NCBI GenBank assembly: GCA_002842495.1
Contig: PHDB01000003.1
Span: 1 to 64,000 of the forward strand
DNA from: Bacteroidetes bacterium HGW-Bacteroidetes-6
GTDB taxonomy: Bacteria; Bacteroidota; Bacteroidia; Bacteroidales; DTU049
Direction of reading: 5' to 3'
Length of the DNA stretch: 64,000 nt
Numbering within the stretch: position 1 is the stretch's first letter; every line of letters begins with the position of its first letter. Under the pieces are notes generated by a model. It saw nothing but the letters and a program-made list of their open reading frames with translations, did not search any database and was not told the DNA's origin. A program made the translations under genes and the position numbers. Shown here in pieces: positions 1 to 7,812 of this stretch.

Positions 1-279
1 AGCTTTGTTCCACGCAACTACAGGAAACCAATTGGTCACAAACCGGGGTTCTGTCTCATCGGCTCCTTTAATTTTGCTATGTGTTGCAATTTTGAAACGA
101 ATCTTTTTGTTTCCGCTGGCAAAATTATGCACTTCGGGATCGAAGCCCACATATCCACACAATTCCACAACATTTGTTTCGCGCTGAAAATTGCTTTTGT
201 TTTCTTCGTGCATGTTGTCCATGTTTTCCAATTCAACGTTGATTTCATCACTCATCTGGTTTTCGTTGTTCTTTTTCAT
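1..279 (-). CDS. ssb: Single-stranded DNA-binding protein, 3' end outside window
   Basis: Partial gene: 93 codons are read leftwards from ATG at 279 and no stop occurs before the window edge. After an acidic, Asn-rich leader of about 33 residues comes the start of an OB fold typical of SSB: NVVELCGYVGFDPE, then the pattern FASGNKKIRFKIAT, then FVTNWFPVVAWNKA, which matches the TxWxxVVxW segment of bacterial SSBs. The N-terminal leader before the OB fold is longer than in E. coli SSB. A second possible start is Met9 (255). SSB coats single-stranded DNA in replication, repair and recombination. Because only the N-terminal half is visible, I cannot tell the main replicative SSB from an accessory paralogue; the unusual leader would fit either. 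Confidence 0.8.
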   Translation of the reverse strand, partial: MKKNNENQMSDEINVELENMDNMHEENKSNFQRETNVVELCGYVGFDPEVHNFASGNKKIRFKIATHSKIKGADETEPRFVTNWFPVVAWNKA

Positions 280-344
280 AATAGTTGTTTTAAGTTTGAA
301 AAAAGTTTTTTGAGTTAGCCGGCTTGTTTCAGTTCCGACGATGC

Positions 345-352
345 AAAGTAAC
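345..352 (-). promoter_or_regulatory. Probable -7 element for the ssb-like gene
   Basis: Read on the minus strand this is TTACTTTG followed by C, a one-base variant of the Bacteroidota -7 consensus TAnnTTTG. It lies 65 bases upstream of the ATG at 279. No clear -33 TTTG was found at the expected distance. Confidence 0.35.
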
Positions 353-528
353 GGCGACCTTTTTGTGCCAGTCGGTTATTAAATACTTACTTTCGTTTAT
401 AAACGAATATAACCGCCTGCAATCGTTTGTTGTCGATTATATCGCTGATAAACAAATGTTTAAAAACCGAATTTGCAAAATTGATTTTCTGCAAAAAATG
501 AATAATTTTACCGGATACAAATATTTTT

Positions 529-1086
529 ATGGCTGAAACCGATCGCATATTCAACAATCTTTTAGAATTCTGGCAGTTTCTGGCTAAAGAAGAAGGTGGC
601 TCTGTGAGAAAAATCCAAACAGCTCCTGGTATTTTTGGAGGAAATTCATGGCTGGTTTTTGAATTGGATATTCCTTACCGGAATGGGAATATTATTTTTC
701 GGTGGAGTGAGGCTAGTCCACTCAAAGTTCGATACCTGTTTCCATCCACAGCAAAGTTTGAAATTCTCATTTACCCAGCCGATTTTATGGATCAAGTTGC
801 TATTTACTTTGGTTCTAAGGATTTTAAAACTGGGAATGGTGAATTTGATAAGAAAATGATTGTAAAAGGCTTCCCAAGGTCCTTTGTTATGAAAATTCTC
901 GACGACCAATTAATCAATTATCTGTTGAAGTACAAAACACAACTTTCCAATTTCAGAATACTAAAGAAAAAAGAGGTTTATTCATTGGAAATGAATATAC
1001 AGCTAAACGAAAACGACACCGTCAAAACCCGTGAGATGATTGACGTGATTAAGCATGTGGCTGATAATCTTTTTGAGATAGAATAG
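529..1086 (+). CDS. Hypothetical protein, 185 aa
   Basis: Not recognised. It is an intact frame of 185 residues with no signal peptide or membrane segment, so probably cytoplasmic. The composition is mixed alpha/beta, with aromatic-rich strands (residues about 37-95) and a charged, lysine-rich C-terminal half. ATG at 529 follows a weak TAATTTTA element (503-510). The next gene starts about 40 bases downstream on the same strand and is also unknown, so the two may be co-transcribed. Codon usage and the sequence-wide AT content look like the rest of the window. Confidence 0.6.
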   Translation: MAETDRIFNNLLEFWQFLAKEEGGSVRKIQTAPGIFGGNSWLVFELDIPYRNGNIIFRWSEASPLKVRYLFPSTAKFEILIYPADFMDQVAIYFGSKDFKTGNGEFDKKMIVKGFPRSFVMKILDDQLINYLLKYKTQLSNFRILKKKEVYSLEMNIQLNENDTVKTREMIDVIKHVADNLFEIE

Positions 1087-1129
1087 AAACAACTTTCAGA
1101 TTCATTTTGTAATTTCTAAACACAGCTTG

Positions 1130-1780
1130 ATGAAATTCGACTTCCCCAAAGTTTTCCAACAACTCTCAAGTGAGCAAAGAGTGTTTTGGGAATATTACAA
1201 AGAATGTGTTCTCAATATTGAAAAGTTGTATACTGTTTCAACATCAATTTCCCCAAACATAACTGATTTTTTGCTAATAAACACAAAAAACGCATATAGA
1301 GTGCTGAATAGCTGGAACGTAATGGATAAAAATAATTCCTTTAAACTAGTTATGCTTGAGTATAAATCTTACCAAGATTTTGCTAGTGTTACAGGAGGGT
1401 CCCGACATTATTATTACGATCCGTATTTGATTGGAATGCTCAATACATTTGAAGATTTTGGTCACGTTTTAATCAGGCCCGAAACATTTGCCGATAAAAT
1501 AATTGAAATTTTCAATGGAATAGAAACTGATTTTGCCGGACACAGAAAGTTCAACAATATGATCTATGTGATTTCAGATAACAAAGAAAAAACACTCGTC
1601 GATTTGAAAAACTCTTTTCTTGATTTTTTTATACAGTTTCCCAAACTGGAAGTGGAATTTTTAAATAAGAAGTGTGTATTCCGACTTGAAAAAGCGATTG
1701 ATTTTGCTGAAACTGAAATGCTGTGTAAAATTGGAATGAAACTCGACGCAATGTTTAAATTGCATAAAACAACACATTGA
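1130..1780 (+). CDS. Hypothetical protein, 216 aa
   Basis: Not recognised. A TTG three bases upstream (1127) is in frame, but ATG at 1130 is the more likely start. The product lacks a signal peptide and membrane helices. It is rich in Phe, Asn, Lys and Asp, with a run of hydrophobic-aromatic segments (for example ITDFLLINT and NTFEDFGHVLI) that suggests a compact globular fold. It follows the 185-residue unknown at 529-1086 by 43 bases and precedes an Rrf2 regulator that has its own promoter element, so this pair is probably an independent two-gene unit. Confidence 0.6.
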   Translation: MKFDFPKVFQQLSSEQRVFWEYYKECVLNIEKLYTVSTSISPNITDFLLINTKNAYRVLNSWNVMDKNNSFKLVMLEYKSYQDFASVTGGSRHYYYDPYLIGMLNTFEDFGHVLIRPETFADKIIEIFNGIETDFAGHRKFNNMIYVISDNKEKTLVDLKNSFLDFFIQFPKLEVEFLNKKCVFRLEKAIDFAETEMLCKIGMKLDAMFKLHKTTH

Positions 1781-1791
1781 AAACAATTTTA

Positions 1792-1799
1792 TACCTTTG
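1792..1799 (+). promoter_or_regulatory. -7 promoter element of the Rrf2-type gene
   Basis: TACCTTTG matches TAnnTTTG exactly and ends 17 bases before the ATG at 1817. No good -33 TTTG sits at 19-21 bases upstream, so the promoter may be weak or activator-dependent. Confidence 0.45.
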
Positions 1800-1816
1800 A
1801 GCTATAATCCAATACC

Positions 1817-2224
1817 ATGAAACTCTCTAGAAAATGCGAATACGCTTGCTTAGCCATGATTGAGCTCTCGGCACACGATATTGCCGATTATACCAAGATT
1901 GAGGCTATTTCGACCACATGGAGTATTCCGCGCAAGTTTCTGGAGCAAATTCTCATTACACTCAAAAACGCTGGCTACCTAAAAAGCCGCAAGGGAGCCG
2001 AAGGTGGCTACAAGCTTGCGAAAGCTGCCAACGAAATCTCGCTGGCCGAAATCATTCGCCTTATCGATGGCGCATTGGCTCCGGTAGAGAGTGTTTCGAC
2101 GTACTTCTACGACAACACCCCAGCCGAAAAACATCCTGGATTAATGGTCATTATGCGCGATATCCGCGATTACATTTCGAACAAACTCGAGCAAACCACT
2201 TTTGCCGATTTGGTGAAGAAATAG
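1817..2224 (+). CDS. Rrf2-family transcriptional regulator lacking the Fe-S cysteines
   Basis: The 135-residue length is typical for Rrf2. The N-terminal winged helix-turn-helix is clear: MKLSRKCEYACLAMIELS at residues 1-18, then the recognition-helix region IPRKFLEQILITLKNAGYL and the wing SRKGAEGGYKLA. The family (IscR, NsrR, CymR, RsrR) regulates iron-sulfur, nitric-oxide or cysteine metabolism. In Fe-S members three cysteines lie in the loop after the dimerisation helix; here that loop (from about residue 92) has no cysteine. The only Cys are at the N-terminus, so it probably senses something other than an Fe-S cluster, as CymR does through a protein partner. It converges with the T9SS cargo gene, whose stop lies 3 bases away. 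Confidence 0.85.
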   Translation: MKLSRKCEYACLAMIELSAHDIADYTKIEAISTTWSIPRKFLEQILITLKNAGYLKSRKGAEGGYKLAKAANEISLAEIIRLIDGALAPVESVSTYFYDNTPAEKHPGLMVIMRDIRDYISNKLEQTTFADLVKK

Positions 2225-2227
2225 CAA

Positions 2228-3253
2228 TTATCGCACAAACACTTTCCTCAACACCAGCTCATAATCAGACAAGTAACAAAAAACAAGAATTGAATATTGA
2301 CGAAAGACAGGCAAATCAATCTGAACATATGTGGCAGAAGCCTCCACGTTCTTTTTATATATCAAATCTCCCTGCGTAGAATAAACATCCAACACTCCTC
2401 CACTCTGCATTCTGCGGGATAGAGTTAATATTATTATTCCACTATTGTCGGTAACCAACAATGTATATTCTGATTTTGCGATATTCACAACAACAAGAGA
2501 CAAGATGTTTTCGGAGCCGTCAAAATCGTATTGAATCAGACGATAATAAAAAACATTTGCTTGCTGGTCAGATACATCGTTATAATAATAGTTTGTTTGC
2601 GAATTTGAATTCCCCTGCCCGGACAAAACAGCAATCGGTTCAAAGTTTACAGCATCAACCGATCGCTGAACAACAAAGTGACTGCAATTGGTTTCGGTTG
2701 CTGTTGACCATTGAAGCATCACCGATTGGGTTTGTTCGTCGTAAACACCTGTAAACGAAATAAGTTCAACCGGCAAAAATAAAACCGGCTCCGCATTATT
2801 AATAGCAATGTCGCCCGATTTAATCGACCAGAATTCGCTTGGATCGTTCGTGACTAAATCGAGGGTAAATCGCACTGTGTCGTGATATGCAAGAAAAAAC
2901 GAATCGGTAATTTCTCTCACGCTGCTACCACCATTGCCATAAATAACAGTATCTGTAATCCATACACCGCTGTTTATCTGATGTCGTAGAGTAAGAGAAT
3001 CCTCAAACTCAAGATTTCCGCTTTGGTTAATCGTAAATGTGAAAGGAACAACATAATTTCCTGAAATATCCTGCATCACAAGGTCAGGAATAAAAAGAGT
3101 ACAACGTTCGTTTTTTACTGTCCATTGCGACGAAGCAATGGTTCCGCAAGAAATCTGAAAAGTTTGAGAATTGCCAAAGTCAATCACATACTGACATTGA
3201 CCTTTTAGAAAAAGGAACAAAATTAGAGATGTGGTTAGGGCAATAAATTTCAT
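2228..3253 (-). CDS. Secreted protein with C-terminal T9SS sorting domain
   Basis: A signal peptide begins MKFIALTTSLILFLFL. I chose ATG at 3253 over the upstream in-frame ATG at 3271 because the -7 element at 3281-3288 would leave almost no leader for the longer form. The N-terminal 150 residues are an unrecognised beta-rich region. From about residue 160 comes the module LPVELISFTG...WSTATETNCSHFVVQRS, very common in Bacteroidota just ahead of a T9SS C-terminal domain. The last about 80 residues form that domain, ending in RKVFVR. The product should cross the outer membrane by T9SS and be anchored or released there. The substrate is unknown. Confidence 0.75.
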   Translation of the reverse strand: MKFIALTTSLILFLFLKGQCQYVIDFGNSQTFQISCGTIASSQWTVKNERCTLFIPDLVMQDISGNYVVPFTFTINQSGNLEFEDSLTLRHQINSGVWITDTVIYGNGGSSVREITDSFFLAYHDTVRFTLDLVTNDPSEFWSIKSGDIAINNAEPVLFLPVELISFTGVYDEQTQSVMLQWSTATETNCSHFVVQRSVDAVNFEPIAVLSGQGNSNSQTNYYYNDVSDQQANVFYYRLIQYDFDGSENILSLVVVNIAKSEYTLLVTDNSGIIILTLSRRMQSGGVLDVYSTQGDLIYKKNVEASATYVQIDLPVFRQYSILVFCYLSDYELVLRKVFVR

Positions 3254-3280
3254 CACAAAAAGTATTTGCATTTCATAGCT

Positions 3281-3288
3281 GCAAGATA
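3281..3288 (-). promoter_or_regulatory. Probable -7 element of the T9SS cargo gene
   Basis: Minus-strand TATCTTGC resembles TAnnTTTG with one substitution. Its position supports translation from the internal ATG at 3253 rather than 3271. Confidence 0.35.
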
Positions 3289-3342
3289 CAATTTGACTTA
3301 CAAGGTTTTACGAGTAAAAACACTTGAATATTAATAACTTTG

Positions 3343-4647
3343 TCATTGGTTTTTGTGTACTTGCAGCTGCTTCGGTCTTGCCAGCGTCATTCCAACACTT
3401 CGGGCAACAAAAAAAGTCAGAAACGCTATCCAGAGGTTCATATCAGGCAAAATGTATTCCAATCCAAAATACAATGGAAAAAACACCCCGCCAACCGCAA
3501 CCAGCATTACATTGCGCATAGCTGCCGTATGTGTCATTCCTGCATAAATTCCATCCCATACAAAAGCGGCAAACGACACGAGCGGAATAAGCACAACCCA
3601 CAGTCGCCGGCTTTGCGCCATTTCGATTAAACTGCTGTTATCGGTCAGCAGACTAAACATGAGTTTTCCGCAACACAGATAAAGCAAGCTGAATATAACG
3701 CTCAGCACAGCTCCCCAAATCATCAGTGTTCGAACCAGGTAGCGAAGTGCCTTTATTTTTCCGCCTCCCAGGAATTTTCCACTGAGGCTTTCCCCTGCAA
3801 ACGAAAAGCCATCGATAAAGAACGAAAAAACAATAAAAAACTGAAGCAACAATGTATTCAGAGCCAGCATGTCGGTTCCCTGTAAAGACGAAGCATAGGT
3901 AAACCATGAAAAAACAGCAAGTAAACTTAGTGTACGAATAAAAATATTGCCGTTCACCGAAAAAACCTGAATCAATCCCTCGCGTTCGAAGATATTACCC
4001 CATACCGGTTTCACCAGCCATTGCCGATGACGCAATATAACAATTGCAACTCCAAGGAAAAGCGAACTCCAGCGGGCAATCAAGGTTCCCAGCGCAACTC
4101 CGTCGGCAGCCATTCCCTGCCCCAACACAAACCACAGATTGAATCCAACATTGACTACATTTTCGAAAACAACTACAATCATAGCTCCACGCGAGTCTTG
4201 CACTCCAAGAAGCCATCCGACAATAACAAAATTCAGAATTGCTGCAGGAACTGCAAAAATACGAATTCCGAAATACTGCATAGCCACATTCAGCAATCCG
4301 AAATCGGGATTCATCAACCCGAAACCAATATTAGCTATTGCATTACGGGCAACAACAATAACCATTGAGATAATCAAAGCAATCAACAAACTGCGGTAAA
4401 AAACCACAGAAACAGCTTCTTTGTTTTGTTTACCGTAACTCTGCGCCGTGATGCCGGTTGTCGACATCCGTAGAAAATTAAAACTCCAAAGTATAAAGTT
4501 AAAAACAACACCAGCAAGCGAAACTGCAGCCAAATGAATGGTTGATGGCAAATGTCCAAGCACTGCCGAATCGGCAATGCTGAGCAATGGAATGCTCAGA
4601 TTGGCAATAATATTTGGAATAGCAAGTCTGAGTAACGCCTTTCGCAT
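3343..4647 (-). CDS. MATE-family multidrug/Na+ antiporter (DinF-like)
   Basis: The 434-residue protein has about 12 predicted membrane helices, the expected number for MATE transporters. The N-terminus (LLRLAIPNIIANLSIPLLSIADSAV, residues about 6-30) is the characteristic first MATE helix; the conserved G(I)TAQSYG segment follows at about residue 66. MATE proteins export cationic drugs or metabolites in exchange for H+ or Na+ across the inner membrane. It lies directly downstream of yaaA, starting 2 bases after that stop, so the two form an operon. The pairing with a peroxide-stress protein suggests expression under oxidative stress (inference). The substrate cannot be read from sequence. Confidence 0.9.
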   Translation of the reverse strand: MRKALLRLAIPNIIANLSIPLLSIADSAVLGHLPSTIHLAAVSLAGVVFNFILWSFNFLRMSTTGITAQSYGKQNKEAVSVVFYRSLLIALIISMVIVVARNAIANIGFGLMNPDFGLLNVAMQYFGIRIFAVPAAILNFVIVGWLLGVQDSRGAMIVVVFENVVNVGFNLWFVLGQGMAADGVALGTLIARWSSLFLGVAIVILRHRQWLVKPVWGNIFEREGLIQVFSVNGNIFIRTLSLLAVFSWFTYASSLQGTDMLALNTLLLQFFIVFSFFIDGFSFAGESLSGKFLGGGKIKALRYLVRTLMIWGAVLSVIFSLLYLCCGKLMFSLLTDNSSLIEMAQSRRLWVVLIPLVSFAAFVWDGIYAGMTHTAAMRNVMLVAVGGVFFPLYFGLEYILPDMNLWIAFLTFFVARSVGMTLARPKQLQVHKNQ

Positions 4648-4649
4648 TT

Positions 4650-5417
4650 CTATCCGCGGATAAATGTTTTTGTATTTTTGCCCGATGAACGCAAATCGAA
4701 ACGATAACCCTCCATGTCGAAAGCTTCTAAGTCAGAAGAATTGGTAATACGGTTTTCAATAATGAAACGCGCCATCAGTCCGCGGGCAAATTTGGTGTGA
4801 ACAGTCACATTCACAAGTTTTCCGTTGCGGTTTTCTTTGAATATTATATTTATCACATTGATGTCGGCTCTCAAATGGGGAATCACAGCTTTTGAATATT
4901 CTTCCGAAGCCAGATTTACCAAAAAATGATTATTCATACTTTTAAGTTCGATTTCGATAGACTTGGCAATCATGGTATTCCAATAGTTATACAAATTTTT
5001 CACAGGCCCTACCCAAACAGGTGTTTGCATTTCGAGGCGATAAGGCATTATCAAATCCATCGGCCGCAAAACACCATACAAAGCACTTAGAATACGCATA
5101 TGCTTCTGGGCAAATGCCAGATTTGCATCGGTAAGCGTTGCTGCATTTAGCCCTTGGAAAGCAGTTCCATCATATGCCAAAACTGCCTGTAGTGCGACAT
5201 CGGCCTTATGCGGCCAAATCCATTCCTGAAACCGCAAATGATTGAGTTGAGCCATTTTGCTGTTCACTTTAAGCAAAGCTGCCAATTCGTCGGACGAGAA
5301 CATGCGAATTGCCGAGGCTATTTTAGCTGTTTCCTTTCCAAAAACAGACTGCGATTTCACAACTCTGCCCTGTTGTTTAAAATTCATGGTTTTCGCCGAC
5401 GAAAGAATAAAAATCAT
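4650..5417 (-). CDS. yaaA: YaaA-family (UPF0246) peroxide stress protein
   Basis: Full length at 255 residues. Family landmarks are the N-terminal MIFILSSAKTMNF, the central LYGVLRPMDLIMPYRLEM (residues about 112-130) and the C-terminal NSSDLEAFDMEGYRFD. E. coli YaaA is induced by OxyR during H2O2 stress, lowers free intracellular iron and limits DNA damage. It is cytoplasmic, with no signal peptide. It is the first gene of a two-gene operon with the MATE transporter and is divergent from a secreted hydrolase. The 53-bp gap contains a perfect inverted repeat that may control both directions. Confidence 0.92.
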   Translation of the reverse strand: MIFILSSAKTMNFKQQGRVVKSQSVFGKETAKIASAIRMFSSDELAALLKVNSKMAQLNHLRFQEWIWPHKADVALQAVLAYDGTAFQGLNAATLTDANLAFAQKHMRILSALYGVLRPMDLIMPYRLEMQTPVWVGPVKNLYNYWNTMIAKSIEIELKSMNNHFLVNLASEEYSKAVIPHLRADINVINIIFKENRNGKLVNVTVHTKFARGLMARFIIENRITNSSDLEAFDMEGYRFDLRSSGKNTKTFIRG

Positions 5418-5423
5418 AATTTT

Positions 5424-5446
5424 GTTTTATCTTGCGAAGATAAAAC
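5424..5446. promoter_or_regulatory. Perfect inverted repeat between divergent yaaA and hydrolase
   Basis: Two 10-base arms, GTTTTATCTT and AAGATAAAAC, surround a GCG spacer. The repeat lies 6 bases from the yaaA start and 24 bases from the hydrolase start, in the middle of a 53-bp divergent gap. Each arm also contains TATCTT, a partial -7 element. It could therefore be an operator overlapping two promoters, or a symmetric bidirectional promoter. Confidence 0.5.
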
Positions 5447-5470
5447 TTTGTATCTAAGAACAACAATAAT

Positions 5471-6886
5471 ATGAAAAAAGCACTGTGTATTGTCTTCATT
5501 CTTGCAGGCTTTGCTTCGTTGCAAGCTCAAAACAGCTTCACCGGAATTTGGCAGGGAAATTTCATATCCGATTCCAGAGATTTGCTCATGGTTTTACGAA
5601 TCAGCGACAGCGATGGTAAACTGAAGGCGAGTTTAGATATGCCACAACTACTACTGGTTGATTTTAAAAGTGTAAAAATAACCACGGAAAACGACAGCGT
5701 TTGGCTTGATGTTCCGGCTTTTAAAGCAAAATACAGTGCCGCACGCATTGACGACAGTCTCAGAGGTATTTGGCTGCAACAAGGCGAAGAAACTCCGATT
5801 GTACTTGGCTTAACCCCGGAAGACAAAGCATTCAGGATGTTTCGCCCGCAAACACCACAACCACCTTTCCCATACATTTCGAAAGAAGTGACTTTCCGCA
5901 ACAGCAAAGCAAAAATCAATCTTGCTGGAACGCTTACCATTCCCGACACAACCGGAAAATGGCCGGTTGTAGTTCTGGTCTCGGGCAGCGGGGCACAAGA
6001 CCGCAACGAAGAATTGCTTAAACATCAGCCGTTTTTGGTAATAGCTGATTATCTTACTCGCAATGGTATTGCTGTTTTGAGGTACGACGATCGTGGTGTA
6101 GGACAAAGCGAAGGGACATTTGCAACAGCAACCACATTCGATTTCAACAACGATGCAGGAGCAGCCGTAACCTACTTAACCAAACTTGATTTTATCGACG
6201 CCAAAGCCATTGGGATTATTGGGCACAGCGAAGGAGGTATTATTGCCATGATGCAGGCTTCACAAAACAAGAAATTGCGTTTTGCTATTTCGTTGGCTGG
6301 AGTTACTATTCCGTGTTCGCAACTTTTGGTGATGCAGCAGGACAAAATGTTCGAGGGTTCAGGAAAATCGGAAGATATGCGTGAGTTGTGGTGGAATTTC
6401 AGCACTCAATACTACGATTTACTACAGAGCAGTTCTACTGCCGAAGAGCTAAGAGCTCAAACACTCGAATTACTCAAGACCACTACTGCCGACCTCTCCG
6501 AAGAACAATGCAAAGAATACGGTTTTTCCGAAGCCAACATCAATACATTGCTGATGCAGAGTGGTTCGGCATGGTTCAAAACTTTTGTAACTATTATTCC
6601 ATCCAAGTATGTGAGCAAAATTCGCTGCAATTTTCTTGCTTTGAATGGCTCGAGCGATGTTCAGGTTCCAGCCGAAGCCAACATAGAAGGGTTCAATTCA
6701 TATATTGTCCGTAAACAAGGATTAATACTCGATTCTCATATCTTTCCCGGACTCAACCATTTGTTTCAATCTTGCAAAACCGGCATGCCTGGCGAATACG
6801 CCATGATTGAAACAACCATCGACCCGGTTGTGCTTCAGTATATGGTTGATTGGATTAAGAAAGTGCTGGTTACTAATAAGGAATAA
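5471..6886 (+). CDS. Secreted alpha/beta hydrolase
   Basis: The 471-residue precursor has a Sec signal peptide (MKKALCIVFILAGFASLQAQ, residues 1-20). Residues about 21-130 form a beta-rich N-terminal domain common in Bacteroidota periplasmic hydrolases. The alpha/beta hydrolase core begins near residue 150: VVVLVSGSGAQDRNE (oxyanion region), LRYDDRGVGQSEG, and the nucleophile elbow GHSEGG with Ser253. Candidate acid and base are in SSDVQVP and LNHLFQ near the C-terminus, so the triad looks complete. The enzyme should be a periplasmic or lipid-facing esterase or peptidase; the substrate is unknown. It is transcribed divergently from yaaA, sharing the inverted-repeat region. Confidence 0.85.
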   Translation: MKKALCIVFILAGFASLQAQNSFTGIWQGNFISDSRDLLMVLRISDSDGKLKASLDMPQLLLVDFKSVKITTENDSVWLDVPAFKAKYSAARIDDSLRGIWLQQGEETPIVLGLTPEDKAFRMFRPQTPQPPFPYISKEVTFRNSKAKINLAGTLTIPDTTGKWPVVVLVSGSGAQDRNEELLKHQPFLVIADYLTRNGIAVLRYDDRGVGQSEGTFATATTFDFNNDAGAAVTYLTKLDFIDAKAIGIIGHSEGGIIAMMQASQNKKLRFAISLAGVTIPCSQLLVMQQDKMFEGSGKSEDMRELWWNFSTQYYDLLQSSSTAEELRAQTLELLKTTTADLSEEQCKEYGFSEANINTLLMQSGSAWFKTFVTIIPSKYVSKIRCNFLALNGSSDVQVPAEANIEGFNSYIVRKQGLILDSHIFPGLNHLFQSCKTGMPGEYAMIETTIDPVVLQYMVDWIKKVLVTNKE

Positions 6887-6905
6887 CACAACAACTATAC
6901 AACTA

Positions 6906-7553
6906 TCAGCATGCCCTATTTCGCAACACAAAAACATCGTCGTGCCCGGTGGCATCAAACTTCATTTTGCGCAAATAGCGGCTGTGTTTTTTGTGGTAGC
7001 TGCGGGCATAAAGAGCGTCGGTATTGAGTCGTTCAAACACATTTTCGCGTTCAAACAAAAGCTTTCCGGGTTTCAGATTGCGGTGCGTGCGCGCCACATA
7101 GTCGAGTACTACATTGTAGCTACCGTCTTTGTTGGGACTGAAGCCAGTAACACTAATCACTGCGGTTCCTTTTACAATCAGAAACACTACATCTTCGTTA
7201 TCGAAGGAGCGAAACGAAGGAAAATACTTCTGAATGTCGTTGATATAATACACCAAAAAACGATCGAGCATTGGAGCATTGAGGTGTGCAGACAAAACTG
7301 CATAATTGCCCTGAAGTTTATATGCCTGCCAAATAAACCATGCATTTACCGCCAGATTGAAAGCATTAAGTACAATAATGGGGTATGCTCCAATAAAGGA
7401 TCCATAAACTATAAAAGTGATATTGCCAACAAGTATAAACCACCTCATTTTGAGGATAGAAGTCATCAGCATCGAAATGGCAATAATAAGCGAGCCGGCA
7501 TATCCAATCAGTTCAATATATGAAAGTCCGGCAAAAAGAGACTCTGGATCCAT
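6906..7553 (-). CDS. YgjV-like integral membrane protein
   Basis: I start at ATG 7553, giving 215 residues. The frame extends upstream to 7613, but that extension contains the -7 promoter element (7576-7583). The N-terminal half has three or four membrane helices (IELIGYAGSLIIAISMLM, then FILVGNITFIVYGSFIGA, then IVLNAFNLAVNAWFIW). The C-terminal half (residues about 95-215) is soluble and basic, with LYARSYHKKHSRYLRKMKF near the end. The helix pattern resembles the YgjV family of uncharacterised inner-membrane proteins; the soluble domain is an addition. It converges with the hydrolase gene, whose stop lies 19 bases away. Confidence 0.7.
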   Translation of the reverse strand: MDPESLFAGLSYIELIGYAGSLIIAISMLMTSILKMRWFILVGNITFIVYGSFIGAYPIIVLNAFNLAVNAWFIWQAYKLQGNYAVLSAHLNAPMLDRFLVYYINDIQKYFPSFRSFDNEDVVFLIVKGTAVISVTGFSPNKDGSYNVVLDYVARTHRNLKPGKLLFERENVFERLNTDALYARSYHKKHSRYLRKMKFDATGHDDVFVLRNRAC

Positions 7554-7575
7554 GTTTTTGTTTTGAAATCGGGTG

Positions 7576-7583
7576 CAAAGATA
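7576..7583 (-). promoter_or_regulatory. -7 promoter element of the YgjV-like gene
   Basis: Minus-strand TATCTTTG is an exact TAnnTTTG match, 22 bases upstream of ATG 7553. It decides the start codon, since it falls inside the longer reading frame. Confidence 0.5.
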
Positions 7584-7709
7584 CGAAAATGGAAAATGCT
7601 GAATAATGAACACTTCCTCTCATCCCAGATTGAGCCCTGAAAAAGCAAAATAACAATCCAGATAATTGTCTATTTTTGCTAACATCTTAAGATTTGAAAA
7701 TCCGTTCAA

Positions 7710-7775
7710 ATGAAACAAATACTTTTCCTCATCGGTTGTTTTGCCATGTTTTCTTGTGGAAATTTGTTAAATTGA
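7710..7775 (+). pseudogene. Lipoprotein signal peptide remnant or 21-aa lipopeptide
   Basis: ATG at 7710 opens a 21-residue frame, MKQILFLIGCFAMFSCGNLLN, closed by TGA. It is a textbook lipoprotein signal peptide (Lys at position 3, hydrophobic core, lipobox FSCG) with only five residues after the lipid-accepting Cys. A -7-like TATTTTTG lies at 7671-7678. Its end overlaps the promoter of the following gene. The most likely reading is the stub of a lost lipoprotein gene; a genuine micro-lipoprotein cannot be excluded. Confidence 0.35.
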
Positions 7776-7794
7776 GCATATTTGTCTAATTTTG
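7763..7794 (+). promoter_or_regulatory. Bacteroidota-type promoter, both elements present
   Basis: TTTG (7763-7766), 20 bases, then TAATTTTG (7787-7794): both the -33 and -7 elements at ideal spacing. It lies 18 bases ahead of ATG 7813, which argues against the longer frame beginning at 7792. Confidence 0.6.
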
Positions 7795-7812
7795 TTGTTC
7801 ATTAAATTAACA

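Noticed and set aside
324-536. 70-residue plus-strand frame ahead of the first hypothetical gene
   Set aside because: Low-complexity, no start signal, overlaps the next gene start and has no protein-like features; treated as chance.
6807-7523. 238-residue plus-strand frame opposite the YgjV-like gene
   Set aside because: The minus-strand gene has membrane helices, an exact -7 element and a normal start; the plus frame has none.
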